The notes under the pieces: model-generated | Database searches by the model: none | Seen by the model: only the letters and a program-made list of their open reading frames with translations | Told to the model about the DNA's origin: nothing | Shown: piece by piece, positions 13,301 to 24,330 of the stretch | Position numbering within the stretch: position 1 is the first letter of the stretch | Layout of the letters: every line of letters begins with the position of its first letter | Translations under genes and position numbers: made by a program | Source: Scatophagus argus | Taxonomy: Eukaryota > Chordata > Actinopteri > Scatophagidae | Length of the DNA stretch: 64,000 nucleotides | Reading direction: 5' to 3' | Assembly (NCBI RefSeq): GCF_020382885.2 | Contig: NC_058497.1 | Coordinates: 20,018,330-20,082,329, forward strand

Positions 13301-16300
13301 TAATTACAGCAGAGACTTCAGTTTAGACAAGCAGCTCATGCTGTTCACAGAAATAAAAAGGGTTTTCCAGGGACTGTTCATGCATTTCAGGCAGGATTAA
13401 GGAAAAAGAACAAGTTAAATAAAAAGAATTACCATAATGAAGTAACTCCTGAGACAGACTGAGAGCAGAAGAGATGTTTCCTGTCTGAAACAATGAGAGG
13501 AATTTAGGGCAGTGCAATCCTTCACTTATCTTAGAGATGTGTTTTCCCAAGTGTCCTTCTACCCACTTTAAAGTGAGAGAAGGCCAGGTGATCCAGTGCA
13601 TCCTCGAGAGACCCTTCATTCTCGGGGCTCCACTCGCCTCCTGTTCCCCTGAAGAGACGCACCGACTCTTCCAACCACTGCACCGAGTGGTAGTAGTCTT
13701 CCTGCTCGTAGGCCACCTGTGTAAACACATGGGTTACCTTCCATTACTGATATTTGGTCATTTTAATTGTCTCTGGTAGCCAGCAAGCCACTCCAAAGGT
13801 GGCTAACTGCCAGCATGTTCGGCTATCTTCTAACACTGGACTGGTAGACCGATTGTCAGCCAGCTCTGGCCCATACACATGCATGGCTGAAAGTTTTGGC
13901 TCTGTTTTATTTGACTGTAGTAAGAATCACATCAAGTTAGCAGCTGTCAGTCAGGCTAGCATTGGGCCGTTGGTAGCAGCCAAAATCAGACCAGCTCCTT
14001 CAGCCAATTCTATCACGTCATTCAGCAAGCATTATTTTGTCACCCTGGCATGCGGCCTTTAGACTGCCTTCGGGCCAAACTGTTTTGGCTACTTCAACTT
14101 CATTTGAATTGAATTACCAAAAAAAAATGTCATTTTCCACTGAGGGCAAGTAGGAGGACTGGAGAAATGTGATGTGAAATAAAGCAGAGACATATTAAAC
14201 TTTAACACTTGAAAATGTCCTACTTCACGAGTTTAAGCATCTAATTTTGTGTCTTTTTGACTGATAGATCAGTGATTGACTCTGATGCATTTTGCGTGTT
14301 GCTGGCTGTGTTTTGTTGTGCATCATGCGGTTTCTGCTGTACCGAGGTGAACGAGTTTACCTGGATAAATGAAGGTTAGAATGAGAGCAGCATTAAACGA
14401 CTTAACTACAGGATATGATGTAACAATCACTTGTGTAATCTTTAAGAGTGCTGCAGTTGTTGATCTTGCTGATTTCTTGATCTTACCAAGGGCTGCAACT
14501 GCTGATTATTTTTACTAACAATTCGTCAGTTATTTGATAGTCTGTCATCTTTAAATTGCATGTTTTATCTGTCAAACACTCCAAAATAAGATATAATTTA
14601 AAATCTTTATTCAGTAAAATGACTGAAATGATTAACTGAACTGTTAAACTAATGACTTATCAACATTCTTTCGATTAACTAGTTGATTAATACTATCTCA
14701 GCATAGTCTGCAGCATGTCAGCTACAGAGATTACACCTGTCTGACTTCTCAAGCAAGTGCATGGTTGATTGAGCTACACATCTGGAAATCAAAGGACACC
14801 TTGAAGATTATTTTTTACATTAAGAAAGCACTGAACACTGGCTGCAGTATCTCTCTTTACCTGCTCTCAAACCCCTTTTGTAGCTGACTTGACTTGATTA
14901 AGTAGGTGCTGACTACAAGCCTGACAGCACCCACATTGAGACAGGGTGGCATGTGGCTCCTCCCATCACAGGTCATATCCACAACCCCTCCAGACAGCAC
15001 ACTGACAGCAATTTCGGTGTAACCATTTAACCCTATAAACGCACACCCCGACCTGTCAGGTTTACACCCAGTTCACAGCATTACAGATCATAATTTGGGA
15101 GCTTTAAAGAACTAATAAAATCTTAAAAATAGTGAATACTGACACCTCTCAGTGTTGACTGAGGGGAAAACCAGCTGAGATTCCACCAAATCACACTGAC
15201 AAGCCACAAACTTCTTTTAACAAACCCTGACGTTTTTGAGGAGCAGTTTAACAGCCATATGAAAGCATGAGCAGGCAGCTCTTTCAGTGACAACGCCCTA
15301 AAACTGAGCATCTCTGTTTACAGATTGTCTCAGATAATCTCGGCCTTGGCGCGAGTGAAGGCAAGCTCTGCTCTTTTCTCCCAACACTTCTGCTGCGTGA
15401 AATAATGTCTTTTCCATCCAAGTCGACGTCTCTCCCACACAGTGCCCTTCCCTTACACATCACCACTGTACATAAACAGCGGAATTTATTGTGGGGAAAC
15501 CTTTTTTTTCCTCTCATACTTGTATAATAGTATATTTATCTCCACATGAAACAGATTCCCAGGCACGCAAAAGGAAGAATTACATTCCATTTTTTTCCAG
15601 ACTGACCGTCTGGATTCCCACCGCACAAATAAATGACAGATCTTTACAATGTGACATTAATCAGGGAGGAAAATTTTCACAGTTTTGTAAATATTTCTAT
15701 ATTTCATTGCTTTACATAAGCACTCAGCTTATTTGGCTCAGTTAACTTGAAAAATAACCATGAAGGATGACAGATTTGTTTCGTCAGGTTTCCTTGCTAT
15801 ATTTCAGGTGACAAACAAGCACTGGTGAAAAGTAACAACGTACATTTCTTTGTACACTGTACAATTTCCAGATGTATGAAATTTACTGTTTCCATTTTAT
15901 GTTACTACATGTAATATAAAATTATGTTCTTAAAAATATGTTACTACAGATAGTAGATCCCAACTTTTTCTTTTGTTTTTTGGCTTTTGAACCCCTGTGT
16001 CTAGCTGAGGCTCCTCATCATGTTTCAGATGTCTATGAGCTCTTCCACCAAAGAGTCACTTCCTCTTTAAGCTTCCCAGATGGTTTCATTTAAACAACTG
16101 TTTGAGGCCCAATGAGATAAAACCATGAAACAATCAGAGAAAAGTCTCTGCACTGAGCTGCCAAAACGTACTGAAAAGAGCTCCACCTCAGTCAGCTACA
16201 ATTTGGAGATGCTGTTTGCACACTGAAGCATCAGTAAAAATGTGAAAATGTAATACATAATGATCATCAACTGTATATATCCATCTGTAAATTTGACCAT

Positions 16301-18642
16301 ATTTACTGACCTCATAATGTAAATATAAATTGTATATATCATCTGTAAAAAAATCTCCACAACAATAAGCTTATACTGTACATGCATATAAATATAGATA
16401 TTATGTCTGCACTTGCTGTTTACTGCACTTCTGGTTAGGTGCTAACTGCATTTTGTTGCCTTGTATTCATTACATGTGTAATGACAATAAAGTTGAACCT
16501 AATCTAATCTAATCACAGGGGGCATTTTTCTGCAGAACTTTAACTTTTTGAGACTTTAAGCACATTTAGCTGATAATAAGCTAAACCTGTACTTGTAAGA
16601 TTTTGAATCTTGGAATCTTGAATTTTGGAGTATTTCTAGATTGCTGTGGCCTATTTGTAAAGAATCTGAGTACTCCTTATTCTTCTAGAAACAATTATGG
16701 GGAGCATAAAGGAAAATGATAGAATATGTACCTTGCCAACCAGAAAACAGTCATCACCAGACAGTGGAACAGACACTGTGGGCAGGTAGATGTCAATGGG
16801 CTTGCCGTTAGTGACTCTCTGGAAACGACCCTTTACGAGGCTCGCAACTTGGAGAGCATACACATCCTGCAGTCTCATCAGCCCCTTCGCAGCACCCTGG
16901 AGGTCTTCCAGTTTGGGCAGATCCGCCTCCTCCTCTTCGTAACTCGACCTGAGGGCTGGACAGCAGAGGTCCAAAGGGTGAACTGGGGGGGGGTTGGGTG
17001 GTGACAGCAGAGAAGAGGCGGGTGGTGAGTTATCACCAACAGATGTCTACATAGACTGTGAGCCAACCTTGCGTATTCTCCAGAGCTTCATTGCTGTAGA
17101 TGACATTCAGCCACTCTGAATGCAGCCGCTTGATCAGGGTGAATGCCACCAATGGGTTTGCTGTCGCACTCGTTGGGCCATTGTAGAGCTCAGTGTGCAG
17201 GTTTGACACTTTGGCATAAAAGCTGTGGGAAAGAACATATGGTATGTGGTCACGAAAAGAAAGAAGAGCTCAGTCAGGTTTGCATGCAGCGAAGAGAGTC
17301 CTGGGAAGCTTCAGGTGTTGTTGAGCAAGAGAAAAGAAAATGTTCTTCAGGCTCTCCCCAGCAGAACAGGAACTTATTTAGTCAGGTATATTGGTGTAAA
17401 AAACTGATGGATTTCAATTTTGCAGGGTCTTCAGAATGGTATAAATACCAAAACCAGACTGATTTAGCCTGTTACTTTACATAAGCAATACACTGAGAAA
17501 GAACATTACTGCATCACAGGGTGACACGACCACAGAGAGCTGTCACAGTGATAACAACAATCATAAAACTAAAAAGAAATAACGACCACACAAATCAGTA
17601 TGATGATATGATGCCGATCAATAGGTACAATTAAGACGTTTTCAGTTTTTCCCGATCACTGCATGCATGATGTCCAGCAGGATTTTTTTTAATACATAAA
17701 GGATTGAAAGCAACTGCTAGCTCTCCCACCATCATTGTCATCATCATCATATAATGTTAAAACAGATGAGTAATGTTACTCTGTCGTTACTCATTTTTCG
17801 AACTCACACCACAAAAAAGCCACAGTTAAACTAGTTTCAGTCAAAAGTGCTCCCCCATTAAATTAGAGCCAATTCCACTGTGAAGTTTTCATAAATTATT
17901 GGGAAGCAGCTTGTTAAGTTTTTCCACCATCACTCTTGTTTCCAGCATACTGAGGGATTATGACCGGAAGAAAGTGCAACTAATAAAACCTGATGATTTA
18001 TTGACTGAAGTTATAGATGTAATTTTTGTTTCTTGTAAAGAAAACACCCCATAAACTGAACCTACAGTGTGTAAAGGCCACGAGGTGGTGAAGTGAAACA
18101 TTTTGAGCCAGAAATCAGACATGAAATAAAATGATAACTTTACCCAAAATGAGGTTCATTTAATTACAGGATTGCCAGATGTGGGGCTGAAAACGTGACT
18201 ACACAGTTCAAAAGCTCCACGTATATTTTCACGAACATGTCCAAGAACGTGCTGCCACAGGAGATGTCACTGGATTTTATTGTTGCATCACTGCTATAAG
18301 GAGAGACTTTCTTTTTTTACAGCGGAGTTGTCCTTTAATGGGGGTGCGATGCCACCCGGCAGACTTTTGCACGCCCTCATAACTGTGGGAAAGTTAATCA
18401 TTTCTATGCTTTCTAACATGCACACTCCCGTCTCCAGTGTGTCAGCTCACTCACCGTTTGATGTCCTCCAGTCTCTCCAACTCGTGGTCAATGTAAGTTT
18501 TCAAGTAATCGATCAGCTTCCGCTCGACGCTGATCGCCTGCCTTACGTTTAACAGCGACGTGTACATTTCACCCACAGCCACGGGGATCACAGCTACGGT
18601 CAGGAGACTCAAACCAAAGCATATACACGTAGGGCACTTCAT
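7340..18642 (-). CDS. p4ha3: Prolyl 4-hydroxylase subunit alpha-3 (13 exons, complete)
   Basis: Catalytic alpha subunit of collagen prolyl 4-hydroxylase, which hydroxylates proline in Xaa-Pro-Gly in the ER lumen using Fe(II), 2-oxoglutarate and ascorbate, in complex with PDI. Exons: 18642-18455, 17222-17068, 16955-16732, 13716-13563, 13480-13433, 13246-13083, 12727-12548, 9734-9670, 9453-9294, 9196-9134, 8601-8533, 8000-7904, 7410-7340. Phases close to 545 codons plus TGA; human P4HA3 has 544. Residues 1 to about 24 form a signal peptide. The N-terminal dimerisation domain follows, then the peptide-binding region (DDCFLVGKVAYEQEDYYHSV, about 180-200), then the dioxygenase domain with HYEPHFDHAT. 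Iron ligands are H441, D443 and H511; K521 binds 2-oxoglutarate. The 63-base exon at 9134-9196 (PSSPVFKLKTGNRVATFMIY) and the 48-base exon at 13433-13480 are easy to miss. An in-frame ATG at 18684 would add 14 residues ahead of the signal peptide; the inner ATG is preferred. The exon 8 acceptor (9734) is the least certain junction. Confidence 0.96.
8060..8210. repeat. Degenerate MITE-like element (ATTAATCGATTA family) in p4ha3 intron 11
   Basis: The text CAATTAATCTGACAGTTATT, TTTGGTCTATGAAATGACAG and TTTGTCCAACAGTCCCAAAG matches a common fish non-autonomous DNA element whose ends are rich in ATTAATCGATTA. It is decayed. A relative lies at 14490-14700. Confidence 0.5.
11921..12494 (+). mobile_element. 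Tc1-like DNA transposon remnant in p4ha3 intron 7
   Basis: About 574 bases bounded by inverted ends: left ATATATAGACAAAAGTATTG (11921-11940) followed by GGACACA, and right 12470-12494, whose reverse complement is ATATGGACAAAAGTATTGGG followed by ACACC. On the plus strand a frame at about 12150-12420 reads KTWLDEFGGKELDWPTQSPD followed by LNPIQHL, the region around the third catalytic acid of Tc1-like transposases, then ARPFHPSHQ and AAVIAAKRG. Only the C-terminal part of a transposase is present, so the copy cannot be autonomous. Relatives of the same family lie, in reverse orientation, in most units of the receptor array. Confidence 0.85.
14490..14700. repeat. Degenerate MITE-like element in p4ha3 intron 3
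   Basis: Starts with GGGCTGCAACTGCTGATTAT and ends in GATTAACTAGTTGATTAATA; the ends are characteristic of the fish ATTAATCGATTA element also seen at 8060-8210. Internal sequence is worn. Confidence 0.5.
15815..16690. repeat. Two ends of an AT-rich non-autonomous element with a LINE tail between them
   Basis: Bases 15815-15960 (CACTGGTGAAAAGTAACAAC and on) resemble the 5' end, and 16530-16690 (ACTTTAAGCACATTTAGCTG, AATCTGAGTACTCC) the 3' end, of the common fish element also found at 21990-22345. Between them at about 16395-16515 is the 3' tail of an L2-type LINE: CTGCACTTCTGGTTAGGTGC, then AATGACAATAAAGTTGAACC and a TAATC repeat. This suggests an insertion into an older element, though the intervening 15960-16395 is not clearly assigned. 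Confidence 0.45.
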
Positions 18643-18684
18643 CTCCAGAGACAGGGCACAGCTCCTCTCCCTCTGAGGAGCCAC

Positions 18685-20352
18685 CGTCCTGAACTGCTCC
18701 GAGGAGCTTCAGGATTTGCAAACGTGCCCCTGAAGTCCGCACGGGGGATCTCTCTCATCTGCTCTGGGATCAGCTTTCGCCCTCTGCTCATGAGGCAGAC
18801 CCTGCAGTCCCAATCCAGTACAATTAGGACCCCATTAAAGATCGATCCCGACAGGTTTTATTTGCTCTGTAATATAAGGAATTCATCAAATTTTATGGAG
18901 TTTGGCTCCAGCGCCAGTGTGTGGAGGCTGTTTCTGATTAAACGAGCTGCCCCTTCAGTTTGAGCTTTCATGCATATGAATGAGTGGGTTGTATGAGATT
19001 CATTCACCACATTCCGTTAACTTTTATATCTGTCATTTTTAATGCCTTAAAGTGGAAGACTTTAAAGTGTTCAATCATTTGCAGTCTGACAAAAAAGAAA
19101 AAAAAAGTTTCACGTGTGTTGAGTTTGGGCCCACAGCGACACCTGCAGGTGAAATGTGCAATTTTAAAACTTTACACTTTGGCGTTTGATTGACTTAACT
19201 GATGCGGAGAATCTTCAAAAGATGAACAAACCGGAAATTACTGTAATATTTCAACACAAGCAGCATTGGGATATGATATGCTGTGAAGTGTATAAAAACA
19301 AAAATACAAGGAATTTAACCACTATTTTTTAATTTTTAATCATCTTATAATTAACTTAATGACATAAATACAAAAAAATGAATGAGAAACCTGTTCTGTT
19401 CACTTCCCTCTTCCTCACAGACAAACTCCCTTCTTAATTCCTTCTCAAAAAACTGAAATCACTACAAAGTGTCCTGCAGCCCGGCCAGTCCCACGGTTAA
19501 TCATAAAACTTGCATGGTGAATGCTGCATGTTTATTGAGAGGATGCCAGACGTTATGTAGGGTACCTTAAATTTACTCACTCAAGGTGAGTGACCGTTAT
19601 TGATGCTGCTGGCACAGAAACAGGGTCAGTGCCTGGTGCACCTAGAAAGCAGTGCCAATGCACTGACATAACTGTATTCATAAGGCAGCAGACGGCACCA
19701 GAGGTCGATTCATGATTAATTTGATTTCACTATTCTGTTTTAATAGACTGCAATCATCTGGACCATAAAGACAGCTGGAACATTTTTGTTTAATCCGTTC
19801 ATGTAAGAGAATGTCTGCAGGGTTCATCAAGTTAAATTTAAAACGTTTGAATATAATTTAACACCTGTTACATCTTAGTAAGTATGCCTATTTATCACAT
19901 TTTCTCAGTACCTCTCGGTAGTACATAACAAGAATTTCTACTAATATAATTAGCCTTATAGTAGCATATAATGAAAGGATCAACTAACCATTTCTAAACA
20001 ATTCATTTAATTAAGTCTGAATTTGCAAAAACTGACACTTGTTCATTCTGAGACAATGAGCATTCTATGTACAGGAGTGTCACTGATCGCTACAGGTCTG
20101 ATGGTGCTGCTTGAAACTCCATACAAAAGGACTGAACAGCCTCCTGCATGAATGATACACTTTCAAATCAGTCACACACTTATTTAAGTCTTTAACATCC
20201 TGCAGCCTGCAATTCCATACAAAAGCATTTTTAACTTTTTTAACATTACCATTGACAGTGGGGAAGAAACATTTTTTAAAATTAAATTTAAGACTTTTTA
20301 ATACTTTCTGTGGCCTTTTTTTTTAAAACTCAAACCTAAAATCAAACCTAAA
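18685..20352. other. Intergenic region between p4ha3 and the divergent odorant receptor
   Basis: Bases 18685-18800 should hold the p4ha3 5' UTR and promoter; no canonical TATA box was recognised. Beyond that I see no gene, RNA or repeat that I can name. The left flank of the receptor (about 20040-20350) is likely its 3' UTR. Confidence 0.5.
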
Positions 20353-21318
20353 TCAAGAAGTAGGTAAATTGTCCTGCAGCTTGCCTCTGATGCAGGGTTT
20401 GATTTTGTTTGAACAGGAGAGGAATGTTTTCCCAATGTAGCCCCTGAGACTCTGATCTCTAAAGCCATAGATGAGCGGGCTGAGGAAGCGGGGAATCAGG
20501 ATGAAACAGAAGTAATTAAAAAAGGAGATGTCCTCTGGAAGCCAATTGGCATGCAGCACAATGAGAGTTTCAGTGATGGGGCTGGTGAAGGCCAACACGC
20601 ACAGCAGCAGCTGAAAGCCATGCAGCAGCACGGTGTGCATGGCTTTGCTCACAGACATTCTGTCTTGTCTCAGCTTCCTGGTTTCCAGCAGGATTCTCAC
20701 ATATGTAAAAAGGATGATAACAGCCACTACTGCGAAGAAGAGAACGCTTACAGCAGCTTTAAACAATGTCTGAATTGGGGATGAGTTCACAAGGGTGGCT
20801 TTGCAAAGCACACGGGTAGAGAATACATCCACAGCAGGATCGTGTTTCCCGATTGAGTGATCAATGATGGGGAAGATACAGCTGATGAGCCACAGGGACA
20901 GAGTAATGATCCAAATGCGGTCTGAGCGCCAGGCGGCTGGGCGCTGCAGGGGATAGAAGATGGCAACGTAACGCTCCAGCGACATGGTGGCCAGGATTAA
21001 CGGTGTGTTCTGGAAAGTGGCAGTGGAAATGACCAGCAAGGGAACACAGTAGACAAGAGCAAATTTCACCTTTGCCATAACAAAGAGAAAAAGCAGTACA
21101 GAGGACAAGAGCTGAACGGTGTCATTGATTAGCATGTAGGCAAACAGGATGTAACGTGAGTTGTCCAGGAATTGCCTGTGATGTGCAAAGATGTGCAGCA
21201 TGATAACAATGCAGCAGAGGAAGACGAAGAAGAAGGGGATCACGACACACACCTTGATAATCACAGACAGATTTTTGTGGGAAGTTACATTCTCTGGAAA
21301 ATCAGTCATATTCTGCAT
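20353..21318 (-). CDS. Odorant receptor, teleost OR131-type, divergent single copy
   Basis: A 321-residue seven-helix receptor of the fish odorant receptor class (rhodopsin-like GPCR) expected in olfactory sensory neurons, coupling to an olfactory G protein. Sequons sit at N3 (NMT), N10 (NVT) and N16 (NLS) in the short N terminus. Helices run roughly 18-42, 54-80, 88-122, 134-154, 186-212, 226-252 and 264-285. The helix 3 end is MSLERYVAIFYPLQ (the receptor DRY-like motif), and helix 7 is PLIYGFRDQS. The coding region is one exon. A splice acceptor lies just upstream (TTTAGCAG, then GTTTTC, near 21345) and a good donor for an untranslated first exon lies near 21577 (CTGAG, then GTGAGA). It is clearly related to, but much diverged from, the receptors of the array at 30-64 kb. 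It lies between p4ha3 and diablo. Confidence 0.9.
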   Translation of the reverse strand: MQNMTDFPENVTSHKNLSVIIKVCVVIPFFFVFLCCIVIMLHIFAHHRQFLDNSRYILFAYMLINDTVQLLSSVLLFLFVMAKVKFALVYCVPLLVISTATFQNTPLILATMSLERYVAIFYPLQRPAAWRSDRIWIITLSLWLISCIFPIIDHSIGKHDPAVDVFSTRVLCKATLVNSSPIQTLFKAAVSVLFFAVVAVIILFTYVRILLETRKLRQDRMSVSKAMHTVLLHGFQLLLCVLAFTSPITETLIVLHANWLPEDISFFNYFCFILIPRFLSPLIYGFRDQSLRGYIGKTFLSCSNKIKPCIRGKLQDNLPTS

Positions 21319-21989
21319 TTTGAAGAATGAAGAAAACCTGCTAAAGAAGAAAAAGTTAAGAGTTCATATAAAACAACAAATACAACCTCAAAATACACAG
21401 CAACAATTTTAGACTAGAGCCTATTGAGTGCCTTTTAAGATAAAAGAACAGCATACTGTACACGAAAGGTGGAAAAAAACCCAACTTTGTAAGACAAAAT
21501 ATGCCATTTTATATTTCCTCTTTAAAACAGACTGAATACACAACCAGCAAACAGAATACAAAAGTTCTCCTCTCACCTCAGAATGTCTTCATCGGCTGGA
21601 AGAGTTGACCGAGCCTTTAACTCCTCTTCTTCTTATAATAACGTGTCCTCAGTGAACAGCATGTCTGGGGATGTTTTTCCCCTTATCAGAGTGTTTGGCC
21701 TCATTCAGACTCAATTCTCCAGTGGTACATTACTTACAGGTTATGGTCATGAAGCATTTTGTTTCTCCTTAATGAGATTTCAGTGGGGTCATTGACTAAT
21801 GGGTGGACATCTAATGAACTAAAATCATTTTTCACACTTGCACAAAATTCAAATTTCAATATTTTTTTTTTTACTTTGCTAATCCACCATACAGCGTACT
21901 CTCTGTCATTGTAGTCAAATTTAGCAGTGAATTTCTCAAACGATAGTCATAATTTCAATCAATGGCATAAAAAAATTGGCGCAAGCAAG

Positions 21990-22345
21990 TAGACTTACTC
22001 AGGTACTCTATAGTTTACATGAGGTACGTGTACCTTCTTGAGTATTTTTATTTTATGCTATTTAAAACTTTTACTCCACAACATTTATCTGACATCTTTT
22101 TGATTTGCAAATTAAGAAATTACACACAAAACATCTATTTTATAAAATACGTTTTTATTGTTTTAATAAGCCAAAAAATATATAAAAACAGTTCAATGTT
22201 CCACCTTGACCAGCTTTAAAACTCTGATAGAAACACATCAATAATAAAACAATATACTATTTAATGTACTGAAGATAATTTTTACTTCTTTACTTTTGAT
22301 GCTTATACTTTCAGTCAAGTAAAGTTTTTAGTCACTCAGTGCCAA
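21990..22345. repeat. AT-rich non-autonomous element, nearly full length
   Basis: Matches the common fish element recalled from its consensus order: CTCAGGTACTCTATAGTTTA, CTTCTTGAGTATTTTTATTT, TTACTCCACAACATTTATCT, then CCACCTTGACCAGCTTTAAA, ending TCAGTCAAGTAAAGTTTTTA. No coding capacity. Fragments of the same family lie at 3690-3885, 4705-4750 and 15815-16690. Confidence 0.55.
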
Positions 22346-22439
22346 GGCCTCATAGCTAGCCAACACTCACCTACTTACATTTCCAGCAGCCAAAGAACAA
22401 TGTAATCCACCCTGCTGAATACACGTTTCTGTCTTCCTG

Positions 22440-23110
22440 GTGAAGGTAAGCTTAGAATCAGAATCAGAATCAGAATTGCCATTTAAGTGAAAAGGTTTCA
22501 CATTACTAGGAATTTATCTTAGTGACTGGTGCATACATAAAACATAAGAACGAATAACATATAATAATAGAATAAAATAAAATAAGATAAAATAGAATAA
22601 AGTAAAAAATAAAATAAAATAAATATGGTTCTGGAGGTAGTACAATAGTGAGGTAGTACAGAGTGGAAGTAGTGCAGTAAAGAGTGGTAAACAGTGCAAA
22701 TGGTCAGCAGGTGGATCATGACATGAGCATAGATGAGTGTCTGTACTGAAGTAGCTAAAGTGTGTAATCAGCTGGTGTTCAACAGACCAACAGCAGGGGG
22801 GAAGAAGGTCGAAGGGGGGTCCAGGAGGGGGGTTGTGATGGACTTGAGGTGGGACAGAAGCAGGCGCTCAAATGACTTCACGACTACAGATGTCAGTGCC
22901 ACAGGTCTGTAACCATTAAGTCCAGTGATCCTCGGCTTCTTGGAGACTGGAACTATGTTGGAAGATTTGAAGCAGACTGGCACATGGCAGAGGTCCAGAG
23001 AGGTGCTGAAAATGTCTGTGAACACTGGAGTCAGCTTGTCCGCACAGTGTCTCAGGGTGGAGGGGGACACACTGTCTGGTCCAGGAGCCTTGTGCGAGTT
23101 CAGTTTCCTG
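22440..23110 (-). mobile_element. L2-type LINE fragment (reverse transcriptase start plus 3' tail)
   Basis: Read on the minus strand, 23070-22780 encodes an N-terminal piece of a non-LTR reverse transcriptase: SPSTLRHCADKLTPVFTDIF, then NIVPVSKKPRITGLNGYRPV and ALTSVVVKSFERLLLSHLKS. It then passes directly into a 3' untranslated tail ending in a GATTCT repeat (22450-22475). The middle and C-terminal part of the polymerase is missing, so it is an internally deleted copy. The tail includes AT-rich low-complexity sequence (22560-22625). The clade call is by remembered similarity to fish L2 elements. Confidence 0.75.
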
Positions 23111-23716
23111 AACTCACAGTTTGTGTTTGTAGCCAGCTACTGTTAGAAATGTGACATTATTCGTAAATGTACTCTATTATGTTTCTTGGCACCCTTAATA
23201 TATTTGTATGAACATCATCTAATTAGAGCCTGATTAGGCTGTTTTCCTTCCATGTTGGAGACCTTTCATGCGATACTGGTACAGCTCTGCATATGTGCAG
23301 CAGAAATTTCCACCAATGTTGCCCAGCCCTTTTCCAGCTGGGCAGGGAGTTCTCATATTGATTTTTGGCGAGGTGGAGATTCTGCTGAATGGACACTTTC
23401 AAGCGATGTGAGTCTGTTGTTCCAGCTGTGTCCTTCACCATGCATTTTGTGAAATGTTGAGCAAAGTGTTTTGGCAGAATCCTTCAACGCCTTCTAATTT
23501 AGATTTATTATGATTGTGGTTGTGTGTGAGCTGCAGCTGTCACTGTCTGTAAAGTGAAGTGCACTTCAAGTGGAGTCCATCACTGCAGGATTACCAGAAG
23601 AGGTCTTTCTGGGTCTAATTCTGTGGTGATTTCTGAATATCTTGGTAATGGGTGTCATTTAAGGTTGTCATGAATCACTTAACTTTACACTTAAACTTCG
23701 TATGTGTCACAAATGG
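23111..23716. other. Unassigned intergenic stretch
   Basis: No gene or recognisable repeat. It sits between the LINE fragment and the repeat that begins near 23717. Confidence 0.4.
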
Positions 23717-24330
23717 GGCGTCGTGGCTGACGCATAAAAAGGCTGAACCCCAATGCAGAGTAAAAAGGCAGGGATGCGAGGCAGAGGTGCACAAACTATA
23801 AGTCTTTATTTAACAAAGTAAATTCAAAAACACTAATGCTCAGACAACGGTGGCTGGGAAGACAAGGACTAAATAGACATGAAAACGAGACACAGGTGAC
23901 ACACATTAGGAGGGAGAAAGCAATCAAGAAAACTAAAAGCAAAGTTACCTGAAAACAGGACACACAGGGGAAATGATGCTTTTCAAAATAAGACAGGACA
24001 TGACAAAAACCTTGAACATAATACATGGAAACACAAGACACACATGGAACATGACACAAGGACTCAAGAACCAAAAGACAGAGAACCAAGACGAGACAGA
24101 AACCTGAGAAACAAACATGAAACATGGCACATGGACTCAAACATAAAACATGGAAACACAAGAAACATGACACATGCATTCAAAAACAAAAGGACAGAAA
24201 ACCAAGATGTGACCAAAACCTGAACATAAAACATGAAAAACACATGAGAGACAAACATGAAACATGGCACGTGGACTGCCAAATCAAAAAACAAAGCATA
24301 ACCAAAACACCAGACATGACAGTATGTATG
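23717..24330. repeat. Unclassified interspersed repeat with internal imperfect tandem copies
   Basis: Begins GCGTCGTGGCTGACGCATAA and AGGCTGAACCCCAATGCAGA. A second copy of the same sequence starts at 58197. The right half is A-rich and contains phrases that recur with a spacing of about 115-140 bases (AAACATGGCACATGGACTC near 24121 and a near copy near 24261; CCAAGACGAGACAGAAACCT near 24087 and a near copy near 24203). The open frames across it are low-complexity and not credible proteins. Class unknown. Confidence 0.55.

Noticed and set aside
15284-15745. Open frames on both strands in p4ha3 intron 3
   Set aside because: No splice context or recognisable protein; ordinary chance frames.
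23796-24294. Cys/Phe/Leu-rich minus-strand frames that look like membrane proteins
   Set aside because: They lie across an A-rich interspersed repeat with internal repetition; composition explains them.
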